The notes: a model not told the origin generated them from the sequence alone. Positions 32,857 to 41,679 are shown, counted from the stretch's first letter. The stretch: DNA of 64,000 nt from UBA1563 sp041667115 (GCA_041667115.1 JBAYFO010000003.1:62001-126000); one strand, 5' to 3'. Numbers and translations: made by a program.

Positions 32857-34557
32857 TTAATCTTTCATCCTCGTTCCTTTTTCTTCGTGGATGAATATCC
32901 AGCTTACCACCCTACCAATACTGATCTCTTCAAAATAATTCCAATATTGTTTTGTGCGCACATGCAGCGAACTTGTATCCTTTTCGCTGATCGCTACCGC
33001 TTCATCCATAATTGCTTTTATCCGTTTTAACCAGGCGCTCATGTTTGAAGGGCGCAGATCAAGCCAGCCTTCGTAAGCAAAGCGGTTTATTTTTGTTTTG
33101 TCGAGCGGAATTTCTTTATCACCTGTAAAGGCTGGAATTTTCATTTCAGTTCCGCGCAAAAACGTTTTTCCATCGGGCAGTAAAATCGGTATTCCGATTG
33201 AAAGCATTTCGTTCCGCAGGTCGTGGTTATTTTTTACTAATTCCGTACAAAGCTGAGAAAGTTTTTTTGCGGAAAAAGAAGGAATGTTTTTCATCGTTCC
33301 GGCAATTGTTTTTATTAATTGAATTTCAAACAACAATTTGGAAAGACGCGGAGGTCCGAGCATTTCAAACGCCACGCTGTGAATATCGTGTTTCTTTTCA
33401 AGGTCGGAAAGAATATCAACCGCAAAGTGCTGAAGATACCCGGCGCGGTAACTTGGATTCAACGTTGCATTATCGAGCGCGTTAATAATATCGCTTCCGG
33501 TATTGCGCCCTTTAATTTCATAGATGATGTTCTCGGCAATTTCCTCGGGGGTAACAAATTCCATTTGTTTCTGCGCGGTAATAACTTCAAACTCGCCGCG
33601 TGAAAAAATACCGTTCTCACCGGTATCAATAAAAACCGATTTCAAAACCTTCCCGCTTGGAGCATAAGGTTTCTCTAATTGAAAACTTAATTTATTGTTT
33701 AAAGGAATTTGATCTTCAAAAGGAATGTCATACAGTTCAATCGGTTTTCCTTTTTTCTTTACCGTGTTGAATTCAATTTTTTTCCAGGCGATTGCCGCTG
33801 TCGGTTTAATCTCTTTTGCAATTGCAGAATCGGGAGTTCTTCCCATCAGCCAAAGCAAAAGTGTGTGCGCTCCTGCAATAGCGGATTTACTCAACAAAAC
33901 GCGCGAAGGTTTTTCTCCACTGCACGTATAAGGAATATTCAATCCCATTCCGCCTGTTCCGCTTGTTCCGATCTTAAAATAAATTTCCGTTTTTGCCACA
34001 TGCATTGCATTGTAAAGTATTTGAATGTGTCTTATCAATTGCGGAATGTACATCGTGCAGAGAATTTTTTCCGTCTCTTCAATAACTTCTTCAATCTTTG
34101 GTTTGTTATTTAGTTTATGCTTTACACGCTTGTACGTTGTATAAATGTCCTGATACGCGATGCCCGTCGCGGTGTTGATGCAGTCAACAATAATTTGGGG
34201 TTTGTGTTTGTTGATGAGTTTATAAAGAGCCGAACTTTTTAATATTTCCCCGCCGAGTTCTTCAAGTGTATCCTGCATTAAAATTTTTCTTTTTTTCGGG
34301 TCGGCAAGAATTTCAGTCCTGTCCTTGTCCTTAAATTCTTCCCGGACTAAAATATTTCCCCACCAGGGCACAAAATAATTTTTTGGCAGATGCGGATAAT
34401 CTTTTTTGAGCTTGTTTACCGCTTCGAAGGCTTCTTCTTTGCGGAGAGAGGTGACAATGATTTGTTTCGGCTTTTCCGAAATCAATTTTTTGGTGACTGC
34501 ATTACCGACGAGACCCCAGCCGCCGAGAACTAAAACTTTTTTGTTTTGAATGTCCAT
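32857..34557 (-). CDS. Unassigned NAD(P)-binding Rossmann protein
   Basis: 566 residues. The N-terminus VLVLGGWGLVGNAVTKKL is a GGxGxxG dinucleotide fold typical of extended short-chain dehydrogenases, and IIVDCINTATG near 130 could be a later strand. The catalytic YxxxK pattern is not obvious; TGGMGLNIPYTCSGEKPSRVLLSKSAIAGAH near 200 has the look of a Ser/Lys active region but is not a standard match. The last 350 residues match nothing I recognise. The protein is soluble and has no signal peptide. It stands alone between PspC and anmK, so context does not help. It may be an epimerase/dehydrogenase-like enzyme. Confidence 0.6.
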   Translation of the reverse strand: MDIQNKKVLVLGGWGLVGNAVTKKLISEKPKQIIVTSLRKEEAFEAVNKLKKDYPHLPKNYFVPWWGNILVREEFKDKDRTEILADPKKRKILMQDTLEELGGEILKSSALYKLINKHKPQIIVDCINTATGIAYQDIYTTYKRVKHKLNNKPKIEEVIEETEKILCTMYIPQLIRHIQILYNAMHVAKTEIYFKIGTSGTGGMGLNIPYTCSGEKPSRVLLSKSAIAGAHTLLLWLMGRTPDSAIAKEIKPTAAIAWKKIEFNTVKKKGKPIELYDIPFEDQIPLNNKLSFQLEKPYAPSGKVLKSVFIDTGENGIFSRGEFEVITAQKQMEFVTPEEIAENIIYEIKGRNTGSDIINALDNATLNPSYRAGYLQHFAVDILSDLEKKHDIHSVAFEMLGPPRLSKLLFEIQLIKTIAGTMKNIPSFSAKKLSQLCTELVKNNHDLRNEMLSIGIPILLPDGKTFLRGTEMKIPAFTGDKEIPLDKTKINRFAYEGWLDLRPSNMSAWLKRIKAIMDEAVAISEKDTSSLHVRTKQYWNYFEEISIGRVVSWIFIHEEKGTRMKD

Positions 34558-34627
34558 TGACGAACCTTATTATATTTGTAAATAATATTTGTTACAAAAT
34601 TACAACTGCTGCTTACGAAAACCTAAG

Positions 34628-34659
34628 TCGGCAAGATTGTCCGGCATTTTATATATTTG
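34628..34659 (+). promoter_or_regulatory. anmK promoter, possibly leaderless
   Basis: TCGGCA (34628-34633, four of six matches), 18 nt, TATATTTG (34652-34659). The -10 box ends four bases before the conserved ATG (34664), so transcription would begin at or next to the start codon. Confidence 0.45.
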
Positions 34660-34663
34660 CCTT

Positions 34664-35857
34664 ATGAATATCAACAAACTTCAAACACTCGCTTCTAAAA
34701 AGAAGAAAAACATTATCGGGCTGATGTCCGGCACTTCCCTTGACGGAGTTGACGCAGTATTGGTAGAGGTTTCCGGCAGCGGAACAAAAACGAAGATCAA
34801 GCAGCTTGGTTTTATTACCTATCCTTTTCCGCGTGGATTAAAAAAGAAAATATTATTGAACTCAACTCCAAACTCCGGCAATGTTACGGAAATTTGCAAA
34901 CTCAACTTTCTCATAGCACATCTTTATGTTGATGCCGTAAAAGAACTTTGCAATAAAAGTAAGTTCAAATTACCGGATGTTGATCTGATCGGTTCGCACG
35001 GACAAACCATCCACCATCTTCCGCAGAAAAAAAACTACTATGGATACACTTTCGGTTCGACATTGCAAATTGGCGATCCAAGCGTAATAGCAAAATTAAC
35101 GGGAGTTTTAACAGTTGGTGATTTCCGTGTGGGCGATGTTGCGCTTGGCGGACAAGGGGCGCCGCTGGTTCCTTATTTCGATTACATCATGTTTCATTCA
35201 AATAAAAAAAGCAGAACGCTGCTCAACATCGGTGGTATTTCAAACATTACTGTGTTAAATAAGAATGGCGATGCTTCTTCAGTCATCGCTTTTGATACGG
35301 GTCCCGGCAACATGATGCTTGACCTCATCGCAAAAAAATATTGTGACGTTGAGTATGATAAGAACGGGAACATCGCCTCAAGCGGAAAGTTTAATGAAGA
35401 GATTTTTAGCTGGCTAAAGAAACACGATAACTATGTTGAGAAAAAAATCCCGAAATCAACGGGGCGAGAATATTACGGTGCGGAATTTTTATCTCCTTTG
35501 TTAAAAAATTTCCGCGGTGTTCCGAGAGAGAATTTGCTTGCGACTCTATCCGATTTTACCGCTTACGCCGTTTACCGCAATTATGAAAAATTTATAAAAA
35601 ATGAAACGGAAATTGTGGAGTTGTTTGTAAGCGGCGGAGGTGCGAGAAATAAATTTGTAATGAACTCGTTGAAAAAATATTTCGGCAAAACGGTTGAAAT
35701 AAAAAACGTAAAAGATCTTGGAATTTCATCCGACGCGAAAGAAGCGATCTGTTTTGCGGTGCTGGCAAACGAAACTTTGTCGGGAAATCCGGCTAATATT
35801 CCGCGTGTTACCGGCGCGATTAGACCAACTATTTTGGGAAAGATCTGTCTGCCGTAG
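34664..35857 (+). CDS. anmK: Anhydro-N-acetylmuramic acid kinase
   Basis: 397 residues from ATG 34664. It phosphorylates and opens 1,6-anhydroMurNAc during recycling of cell-wall muropeptides. Motifs: IIGLMSGTSLDGVDAVLVE at the N-terminus, LIGSHGQTIHHLP near 105, TVGDFRVGDVALGGQGAPLVP near 150, LNIGGISNIT near 190 and AFDTGPGNMMLD near 215. The C-terminal VSGGGARNKFVMN forms the second nucleotide loop. An in-frame upstream start (34589) would add 25 non-conserved residues and would begin upstream of the promoter, so it is rejected. Confidence 0.94.
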   Translation: MNINKLQTLASKKKKNIIGLMSGTSLDGVDAVLVEVSGSGTKTKIKQLGFITYPFPRGLKKKILLNSTPNSGNVTEICKLNFLIAHLYVDAVKELCNKSKFKLPDVDLIGSHGQTIHHLPQKKNYYGYTFGSTLQIGDPSVIAKLTGVLTVGDFRVGDVALGGQGAPLVPYFDYIMFHSNKKSRTLLNIGGISNITVLNKNGDASSVIAFDTGPGNMMLDLIAKKYCDVEYDKNGNIASSGKFNEEIFSWLKKHDNYVEKKIPKSTGREYYGAEFLSPLLKNFRGVPRENLLATLSDFTAYAVYRNYEKFIKNETEIVELFVSGGGARNKFVMNSLKKYFGKTVEIKNVKDLGISSDAKEAICFAVLANETLSGNPANIPRVTGAIRPTILGKICLP

Positions 35858-35912
35858 AAAATTTTATCTTGGGAGTAGATTTTTTTTGTGATTTGTTCAT
35901 GTTCCTCCGCTA

Positions 35913-36188
35913 ATGTTGTTTGAATTCATGGATGAGGAGCCGAAACTTTTGGTTCGGTTGTTGGATTTTATTGAACGGTTGCAGAATCTTTTTGAACAGT
36001 TGTCGAATCTTTCCGAACGGTTGTCGAATCTTTCTGAACAGTTGCAGAATTTTATTGAACGATTGCAGAATCTTTTTGAATGGTTGTCGAATCTTCTTGA
36101 GCAGTTGCAGAATCTTATTGAACGTTTGCAGAATTTTTTTGAACGGTTGCAGAAACTTATCGCGCAATTGTCGATAATTATCGCATAA
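35913..36188 (+). CDS. Small protein made of eleven perfect heptads (coiled coil)
   Basis: 91 codons. After a 14-residue lead (MLFEFMDEEPKLLV; an alternative ATG lies at 35928) the rest is eleven 7-residue units such as RLQNLFE, QLSNLSE, RLSNLSE and QLQNFIE. The array ends exactly at the TAA stop. Hydrophobic residues at positions 2, 5 and 6 give a continuous amphipathic coiled coil of about 77 residues. Differences between units fall mainly on first and second codon positions, unlike a conserved protein, and the minus strand is also open (35910-36167). Expression is therefore unproven, but the phase of array and stop favours the plus strand. No clear ribosome site is visible. Confidence 0.45.
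   Translation: MLFEFMDEEPKLLVRLLDFIERLQNLFEQLSNLSERLSNLSEQLQNFIERLQNLFEWLSNLLEQLQNLIERLQNFFERLQKLIAQLSIIIA
35955..36185. repeat. Eleven tandem 21-bp units
   Basis: Units start at 35955 and every 21 bp after that; the consensus is near CGGTTGCAGAATCTTTTTGAA with mixing of CGG/CAG and CAG/TCG codons. There are no spacers, so it is not CRISPR. The 21-nt period equals three heptamers and one protein heptad. Confidence 0.95.
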
Positions 36189-36275
36189 AATACGAAAATT
36201 TTGGCTTCGAAGACCCGGAGAATCCCTTCTTTTTTACTAACAAACCCTCTTTTTAGTTGAAATTATGGATATTTC

Positions 36276-36373
36276 GTTCCTACGGAACTTGGGGTGGTGG
36301 GGTGGTTTTTATTCTACCAATGTTTTATCCCTAACGGGATGGAAATGAAAGTCATCCTAATTTTTTTTAGGAT
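36276..36373. repeat. Triple-hairpin dispersed repeat element
   Basis: Three small hairpins in a row: GTTCC-TAC-GGAAC (36276-36288), ATCCC-TAAC-GGGAT (36327-36340) and ATCCTAA-T6-TTAGGAT (36354-36373). Between the first two is a TTCTACCAATGTTTT linker. Similar TTCCTACGGAA / CTACCAAT elements are, as I recall, scattered in many Bacteroidota-related genomes. It lies directly upstream of the SIR2-like gene, and the last hairpin could act as a terminator. Confidence 0.7.
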
Positions 36374-36415
36374 AAAGTATTTGATTAATTTCGAGGAGAT
36401 TAATAAAGAGAAATT

Positions 36416-37387
36416 ATGATAAACGAACCAACACTATTCATATTAGGAGCTGGAGCAAGTGCTCCTTATGGGTTTCCAACCGCGAAAGAATTAAAGGAAG
36501 ATATAATTAAAAATACTTCAAAGAGATACTTTGCTTTAAAAAATTTACCTGCAAATAATTATATTCAGATGTATGAAAATAGAGATACTGATTATTTTAA
36601 TAATTTCGCTGATTACTTTACTGGTTTCACATCTGATTCAATAGATTTGTTTTTGGCCACGCATGAAGAGCTTGTTAACTTGGGGAAAGAAGCTATAGTT
36701 TTAGCATTGAGTGAAAAAGAAATGGATTTGGTAAGAAACCCTAGAAAAACTGACTGGGTAGAATATTTATATAGTAATTTTATAATTAGTGGCATTAGTG
36801 GAAATAGAAAGGAAGATTTTGAAAAATTTAAACAGAACAAGGTATCATTTATTACGTTTAATTATGAAAGATCGTTAGAGTTCCTTTTCTGGAATATGTT
36901 ATCACATTTTCATGGTAAAATGTCAAGAGAGGAGATATACGATTTATTTAAAACAATAAAAATCCATCATATCTATGGTGATTTAGGACAATTAGTTACA
37001 GAAAATGGGATTTGGGAAGGCGGAATGCCCTTAGGTGGAGCTTTACATTTAGAAGACTTGCCTAAAGCAACCAAAAACATAAAGACCATTTATGAAAGGA
37101 GAAATCACCCCAAAAAAGATGAGGTTAGTAAATTGTTTGATGAAGCAAAAATGATAGTTTTTTTAGGATTTGGATTTGCCCAAGAAAATTTGGACATACT
37201 TTTTGATTGTGGATTTAAACCCCAAGGGAAACATTTTTTATCTACAAGTTTTGGAATTAGATATGAAATTCCGAGACGCATAAAAAGCACTCCTGAGATA
37301 TTTCGAAAGCATTTTCTCATGAACTGGAAAGGGGAAGAAGAACTGAGATGCAAAGATTTATTAGAAAAATATTATTTAAGTTCATAA
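36416..37387 (+). CDS. SIR2-like domain protein
   Basis: 323 residues. The N-terminus TLFILGAGASAPYGFPTAKEL is the NAD-binding GAGAS signature of the SIR2-like (SIR2_2) superfamily. Further on are the characteristic SFITFNYERSLEFLFWNML near 140, KIHHIYGDLGQL near 180 and MIVFLGFGFAQEN near 245. Members are often NAD-consuming effectors of anti-phage systems, but some are housekeeping or unknown. The gene is visibly more AT-rich than its neighbours and lies beside repeat elements, which suggests acquisition. No partner gene of a known defence system (HerA, Argonaute, TIR) is adjacent, so it may act alone. GAGGAG lies about 18 nt upstream, AAAGAG closer. Confidence 0.8.
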   Translation: MINEPTLFILGAGASAPYGFPTAKELKEDIIKNTSKRYFALKNLPANNYIQMYENRDTDYFNNFADYFTGFTSDSIDLFLATHEELVNLGKEAIVLALSEKEMDLVRNPRKTDWVEYLYSNFIISGISGNRKEDFEKFKQNKVSFITFNYERSLEFLFWNMLSHFHGKMSREEIYDLFKTIKIHHIYGDLGQLVTENGIWEGGMPLGGALHLEDLPKATKNIKTIYERRNHPKKDEVSKLFDEAKMIVFLGFGFAQENLDILFDCGFKPQGKHFLSTSFGIRYEIPRRIKSTPEIFRKHFLMNWKGEEELRCKDLLEKYYLSS

Positions 37388-37455
37388 TCTTATTTCCGCA
37401 ATTCGTCAAAAGTCTTGAACAAAACTTAGCAGAACAAAAAAGTAGAGTTGTTTTT

Positions 37456-37788
37456 TCACGCCCACGTTTTCCAGATTTCCGGTTTATTCCCAACGGTAAC
37501 TTGTCTGCCGTTTCTTACAACGGGAGTTTGTAACAGAAGCGGATCGTTCAACAATTCATCCGTAATATCGTACTTCATGAATTTCAAATTCCGTTTTTCA
37601 AATTGCTTTCCTTCACGGTCAATCAATTCTTCAAGCGGAACAACGGAGGAAATATTTTCAAGTTCCCCTCTGCTTATTCCTTTTTCCGTTAGATCGCGGA
37701 AGTGGTAGAGAATTTTTCTTTCTTTAAAGTAGCGTTCAGCTTTTTGCGTTTCCCTGCACTTCTTCGTTCCAAAGATTTGAATGTTCAT
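37456..37788 (-). CDS. ArsC/Spx-family thioredoxin-fold protein
   Basis: 110 residues from ATG 37788, chosen for GAGG 8 nt upstream. The N-terminus IQIFGTKKCRETQKAERYF has the ArsC-like single active Cys with a downstream Arg/Lys. RDLTEKGISRGELENI and a C-terminal PVVRNGRQVTVGNKPEIW match the ArsC family. There is no CxxC, so it is closer to ArsC/YffB-like proteins than to redox-switch Spx. Arsenate reduction is possible, but no ars gene is nearby. It lies 7 nt after the DUF454 gene and is probably cotranscribed with it. Confidence 0.82.
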   Translation of the reverse strand: MNIQIFGTKKCRETQKAERYFKERKILYHFRDLTEKGISRGELENISSVVPLEELIDREGKQFEKRNLKFMKYDITDELLNDPLLLQTPVVRNGRQVTVGNKPEIWKTWA

Positions 37789-37795
37789 TTTTGCC

Positions 37796-38101
37796 TCACA
37801 GAAAATAAATCCCAACAACAAGCGAGATCAACATAAAAAGTACCGCAAGAATTTTTGTTCTTAAGGGAATCGGTACACCGGAATAATAATCGCGGATATA
37901 CTTGCCGACATATTTATTGTTGATGAGAAGATCATGAAACTTATGCGAGCTTCTCGAAAAAAAGTAGGTGGAAATAACAATGAAGACAATTCCCGGCATA
38001 ACCGGCAGCATTATCCCAAGGATACCAAGACCCAGGAAAAAAAATCCCAGGAAATGATAAAGCCATCGCAGATATTTGTTTTCGATCAGTTCTCTATTCA
38101 T
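37796..38101 (-). CDS. DUF454 (YbaN-like) inner-membrane protein
   Basis: 101 residues with three or four transmembrane helices. The signature FLGLGILGIMLPVMPGIVFIVISTYFFSRSS is typical of DUF454, and YIRDYYSGVPIP follows. E. coli YbaN belongs here and has no proven function. It overlaps nothing and ends 7 nt before the ArsC-like gene. The region upstream is a large inverted heptamer array. Confidence 0.88.
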   Translation of the reverse strand: MNRELIENKYLRWLYHFLGFFFLGLGILGIMLPVMPGIVFIVISTYFFSRSSHKFHDLLINNKYVGKYIRDYYSGVPIPLRTKILAVLFMLISLVVGIYFL

Positions 38102-38120
38102 AAACTCCTTTTTTAATAGA

Positions 38121-38205
<85 letters not shown>

Positions 38206-38210
38206 CTATT

Positions 38211-39197
38211 TTATTGGTTCACAACTTTCATCATCGCTTCGGGATATCTCAATCCGCTTGCAACGCCTTTCGGAAAAACGGTTTCGATCAGCTCTAGTTC
38301 ATCCTTTGACAAAACAATTTCCGTTGCTGCAACATTTTCTTCAATATGTTTTTGCTTTGTCGTTCCGGGAATCGGAATAATATTTTCACTTTGAGCAAGA
38401 ACCCACGCTAAAGCTAACTGTCCCGGAAGCACATTTTTTGATTGTGCGAGCTCTTCTATTTTTTTCACAAGCGCTAAATTCTTATCGAAATTTTCACCCT
38501 GGAATCGAGGTGAAAATCTCCGGTAATCATTCTCTTCCAGGTCTTCAAAGTTTTTGAAACGCCCGGTTAAGAATCCTCTTCCGAGCGGACTGTAAGCGAC
38601 AAACGCAATTCCAAGTTCTTTTACAAGCGCTAAAATTTCATCTTCGGGATCGCGGCTCCAGAGCGAATACTCGGTCTGCAATGCCGAAATAGGATGCACT
38701 TGATGCGCCCTGCGGATGGTTTTGGGTCCCGCTTCAGAAAGTCCGAGATATTTTACTTTTCCTTCTTTAACCAGTTCCGCCATAGCGCCGACTGTTTCTT
38801 CAATCGGAACATTCGGATCAACTCTGTGTTGATAATAGAGGTCGATGTAATCTACTCCGAGCCGTTTCAAAGAACCTTCGCACGAAGCTTTAACATACTC
38901 GGGTCTTCCGTTAACACCGCGGACGTTCGGATCGCTTGTTCGCACAATTCCGAATTTTGTTGCAAGTGTTACTTTGCCGCGAATTCCTTTTAACGCTTTG
39001 CCGACGAGTTCTTCGTTTTTGAACGGACCGTACATGTCGGACGTATCTAAAAAACTAATTCCAAGATCAATTGCCCTGTGGATGGTAGAGATTGATTCTG
39101 CATCGTTTGGATTTCCGTAAAAATCCGACATGCCCATACATCCTAATCCGATAGCGGAAACTTCGGGTCCAATTTTACCAAGTTTTCTCTTTTTCAT
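38211..39197 (-). CDS. Aldo/keto reductase
   Basis: 328 residues, a NADPH-dependent TIM-barrel oxidoreductase of the YajO/AKR11-13-like group. GLGCMGMSDFYG opens the domain, FLDTSDMYGPFKNEELVGKAL holds the catalytic Asp and Tyr, LATKFGI the Lys and DLYYQHRVDP the His. SEAGPKTIRRAHQVHPISALQTEYSLWSR and IPIPGTTKQKHIEENVAA (cofactor binding) are family-typical. The physiological substrate cannot be inferred. It stands alone between a repeat array and the S9 peptidase. Confidence 0.93.
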   Translation of the reverse strand: MKKRKLGKIGPEVSAIGLGCMGMSDFYGNPNDAESISTIHRAIDLGISFLDTSDMYGPFKNEELVGKALKGIRGKVTLATKFGIVRTSDPNVRGVNGRPEYVKASCEGSLKRLGVDYIDLYYQHRVDPNVPIEETVGAMAELVKEGKVKYLGLSEAGPKTIRRAHQVHPISALQTEYSLWSRDPEDEILALVKELGIAFVAYSPLGRGFLTGRFKNFEDLEENDYRRFSPRFQGENFDKNLALVKKIEELAQSKNVLPGQLALAWVLAQSENIIPIPGTTKQKHIEENVAATEIVLSKDELELIETVFPKGVASGLRYPEAMMKVVNQ

Positions 39198-39218
39198 ATC
39201 TACCTCAATTTTTTCTTT

Positions 39219-41402
39219 TTATAAATTATCTAAAATAAATTTTGTCATCAATTCATACAGATGCAGACGTGTCTTGCCGCCGTAAATACCGTGATTTTTT
39301 TCAGGATAATACATCGTCTGAAACGGTTTGTTTTCTGCAACCAGCTTTGTTACCAGTGCTACGGAGTTTTCAAAATGAACATTATCATCCGCAGTTCCAT
39401 GAATTAGCAGCAATTTGCCCTTGAGTTTATTGGCGTAAGTTAAGACCGAGCTTGTTTCGTATCCTTTTGGATTTAACTGCGGAGTTGACATATACCGCTC
39501 GGTATAAATGTTATCATAAAATTTCCAATCGGTTACCGGTGCAACTGCAACCGCCGCTTTGAAATAATCGGCAGCTTTCACTAACGTTAACGCCGACATA
39601 TAACCGCCGTAACTCCATCCCCAAATACCTATGCGGCTTGCATCAACATACGGAAGCGAAGCGAGATATTTTGCACCTTCAATCTGATCATTCACTTCCC
39701 AATATCCTAAATTTTTGTAAACCATTTTCTTAAATGATTCGCCACGACCTCCAGTGCCTCTGTTATCAAGCGCAAAGATGATGTATCCTTTTTGCGCAAG
39801 AAGCTGAAACCAGAGATCTCTTCCAAACAAATCCATCACCGTTTTGGAACCGGGTCCGCTGTAGTTATTTACCAGTACCGGATATTTTTTTGATGGATCA
39901 AAGTTAGCCGGTTTTATAATTGAGGCGTCAAGTTCAACTCCGTCGGTAGTTTTGAAACGGAAAAATTCAACGGGAGAGAGGTTGTACTCTTTGAATGCCG
40001 ACATATCGTTCACAACAAGATCACGAACTTTTTCACCGCTTGTATTATAAAGATATGATGAGCCGATAAGATTTGCGTTCGAGTAGCGATCGATAAAATA
40101 TTTTTGATTTGAAGAAAGATTAATGCTATGCCACCCCTTTGCTTCTGTTATGCGATTTCGTTTGCCGCTTTCATAGCTCACTGAATACAAATCTGTGTTG
40201 ATAGTATTTCTTTCGTTAGAAGTAAAAAAGATTTGCTTGTTCGTTTCATCAACGCCGAGAATTTTATCAACTTCAAAATTTCCTTTTGTAAGTTGTTTGA
40301 TCTGTTTGCCGTTGTAATCGAAAAGATAAATATGCTGGAAACCGTCTTTACCGGAAGTCCATGTAAAATGTTTTTTATCTTTTAAGAAATTCAAGTTATC
40401 GTTAATGTCTATCCAGCACGAATCGGTTTCCGTAAAAACAGTTTTTGTCTTGCCGGTTGTTGCGTCGGCAAAGAGCAAGTCCAGCTTGTTTTGTAACCGG
40501 TTTAGGCGTTGAATGGAAAGCAAATTTGCATCTTCGGTAAATTTTATACGGGGAATGTAAATGTCGGTTTCTTCGCCCAGATCAACCCAGGTAATTTTAG
40601 GTGAAGTAATTTCCGCTACTCCGATTTTTACAAACGAGCCGCGTGTGCCGGCTTTTGGATAACGCATGTCAAGAAAGTTGAGATAGAGTGAATCCCATTT
40701 TGCGATGTGCATTTCGGGAACTTGCGATTGATCAAGCTGCCAAAAGGCTATCCGCTTACTGTCGGGCGACCATTCAATTCCGTTAATAATTCCAAACTCT
40801 TCTTCATGGACCCAATCAAAATTTCCGTTTAAGAGTGTTGCACTTCCGTCAAAAGTTATTTGCGTTTCTTTCTGCGATTGGATGTCAACTACAAAAACGT
40901 TGTTGTCTCGAACGAAGGCAAGTTTTTCGCCATCTGGAGAAAAGCGGGCGTTCTCCTGGGTTTTTTCGGAAGAGGCGAGTTCAAAAAATTTCTTCTTCGC
41001 AATTTCATAAATGTAAAAAGCTCCCCCGGTTTTAAGCGAACGGGCAGGCAGCGTGCCGGTAAACAAAATATATTTTTCATTCGGGAGCCACTCATAATTT
41101 TGGATCACGAACGGTTGATCCTCAGGTTTTAATTTTAAGTCATTTCCGGAAACAAGAATTTTTTCTTCTCCGGTTTTACAATCGTGTTCATAAATTGCGG
41201 TTGCTTTTGCTACGGGATCTCTTTTCAGAAAAGAAAATTTTTCTCCTCCGGAAAACCATTGTACACCGCTTAAATTCTTTCCGAAGAAATCCCGGTTGGT
41301 TTGAATTAATTCAACCGTTAGTTCTTTTTGTTGGGGGAGTAGTTCAAAGCAAAAAATAAAAAAGAAAAGAAGCAATGTGTTAAACGAAAATTTTTTCATC
41401 AT
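39219..41402 (-). CDS. S9 family peptidase, dipeptidyl-peptidase IV type
   Basis: 727 residues. The signal peptide (about 1-24, ending LLPQQ) points to a periplasmic or surface location. The N-terminal DPPIV beta-propeller includes WVHEEEFGI, which carries the double Glu that binds the free substrate N-terminus, and is followed by SWSPDSKRIAFW-like blades. The C-terminal alpha/beta-hydrolase has the Ser in GIWGWSYGGYMSAL, the Asp in HGTADDNVHF and the His in KNHGIYGG. It releases X-Pro or X-Ala dipeptides from peptides, fitting a proteolytic lifestyle. ATG 41402 and ATG 41399 are both possible starts. Confidence 0.93.
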   Translation of the reverse strand: MMKKFSFNTLLLFFFIFCFELLPQQKELTVELIQTNRDFFGKNLSGVQWFSGGEKFSFLKRDPVAKATAIYEHDCKTGEEKILVSGNDLKLKPEDQPFVIQNYEWLPNEKYILFTGTLPARSLKTGGAFYIYEIAKKKFFELASSEKTQENARFSPDGEKLAFVRDNNVFVVDIQSQKETQITFDGSATLLNGNFDWVHEEEFGIINGIEWSPDSKRIAFWQLDQSQVPEMHIAKWDSLYLNFLDMRYPKAGTRGSFVKIGVAEITSPKITWVDLGEETDIYIPRIKFTEDANLLSIQRLNRLQNKLDLLFADATTGKTKTVFTETDSCWIDINDNLNFLKDKKHFTWTSGKDGFQHIYLFDYNGKQIKQLTKGNFEVDKILGVDETNKQIFFTSNERNTINTDLYSVSYESGKRNRITEAKGWHSINLSSNQKYFIDRYSNANLIGSSYLYNTSGEKVRDLVVNDMSAFKEYNLSPVEFFRFKTTDGVELDASIIKPANFDPSKKYPVLVNNYSGPGSKTVMDLFGRDLWFQLLAQKGYIIFALDNRGTGGRGESFKKMVYKNLGYWEVNDQIEGAKYLASLPYVDASRIGIWGWSYGGYMSALTLVKAADYFKAAVAVAPVTDWKFYDNIYTERYMSTPQLNPKGYETSSVLTYANKLKGKLLLIHGTADDNVHFENSVALVTKLVAENKPFQTMYYPEKNHGIYGGKTRLHLYELMTKFILDNL

Positions 41403-41601
41403 CTGTTTTCCGTGAAATAATAATTGATTTTAAGTTGAAGAAATATAAGAAAAAGTTTTCAGTCATCAGATTCCGGCAACTTTAAAAGATTGTTCGTTTT
41501 GTGCGTTCCCGGCTCAGTTATTTCATTTCTCTCTTGCCTGCATTAGTTTGAACAAAGACTGCGAACATAAATTTAGGTCGTTCATTGACCGGGAAAGAAA
41601 A

Positions 41602-41631
41602 TTGTTGGATGAGAAAAAGGAATTATGTTTG
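41602..41631 (+). promoter_or_regulatory. Candidate promoter of the MNT/HEPN pair
   Basis: TTGTTG (41602-41607), 16 nt, TATGTTTG (41624-41631). It lies about 50 bp upstream of the nucleotidyltransferase ATG and supports the internal start at 41680. Confidence 0.4.
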
Positions 41632-41679
41632 TTTTTGCTTCTGCTTCTATTAAGTTATCTATCAAAAAAAATCTTTCTT

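Noticed and set aside
35910..36167. Minus-strand cationic heptad frame over the 21-bp repeat
   Set aside because: It is open only because the repeat period is a multiple of three; the plus frame ends exactly with the array.
35955..36185. CRISPR-like repeat array
   Set aside because: Units are directly adjacent with no spacers and encode heptads in frame; no cas gene is present.
41548..41679. Longer N-terminus for the MNT protein
   Set aside because: The extension is Leu-rich and non-conserved, and it starts upstream of the best promoter.
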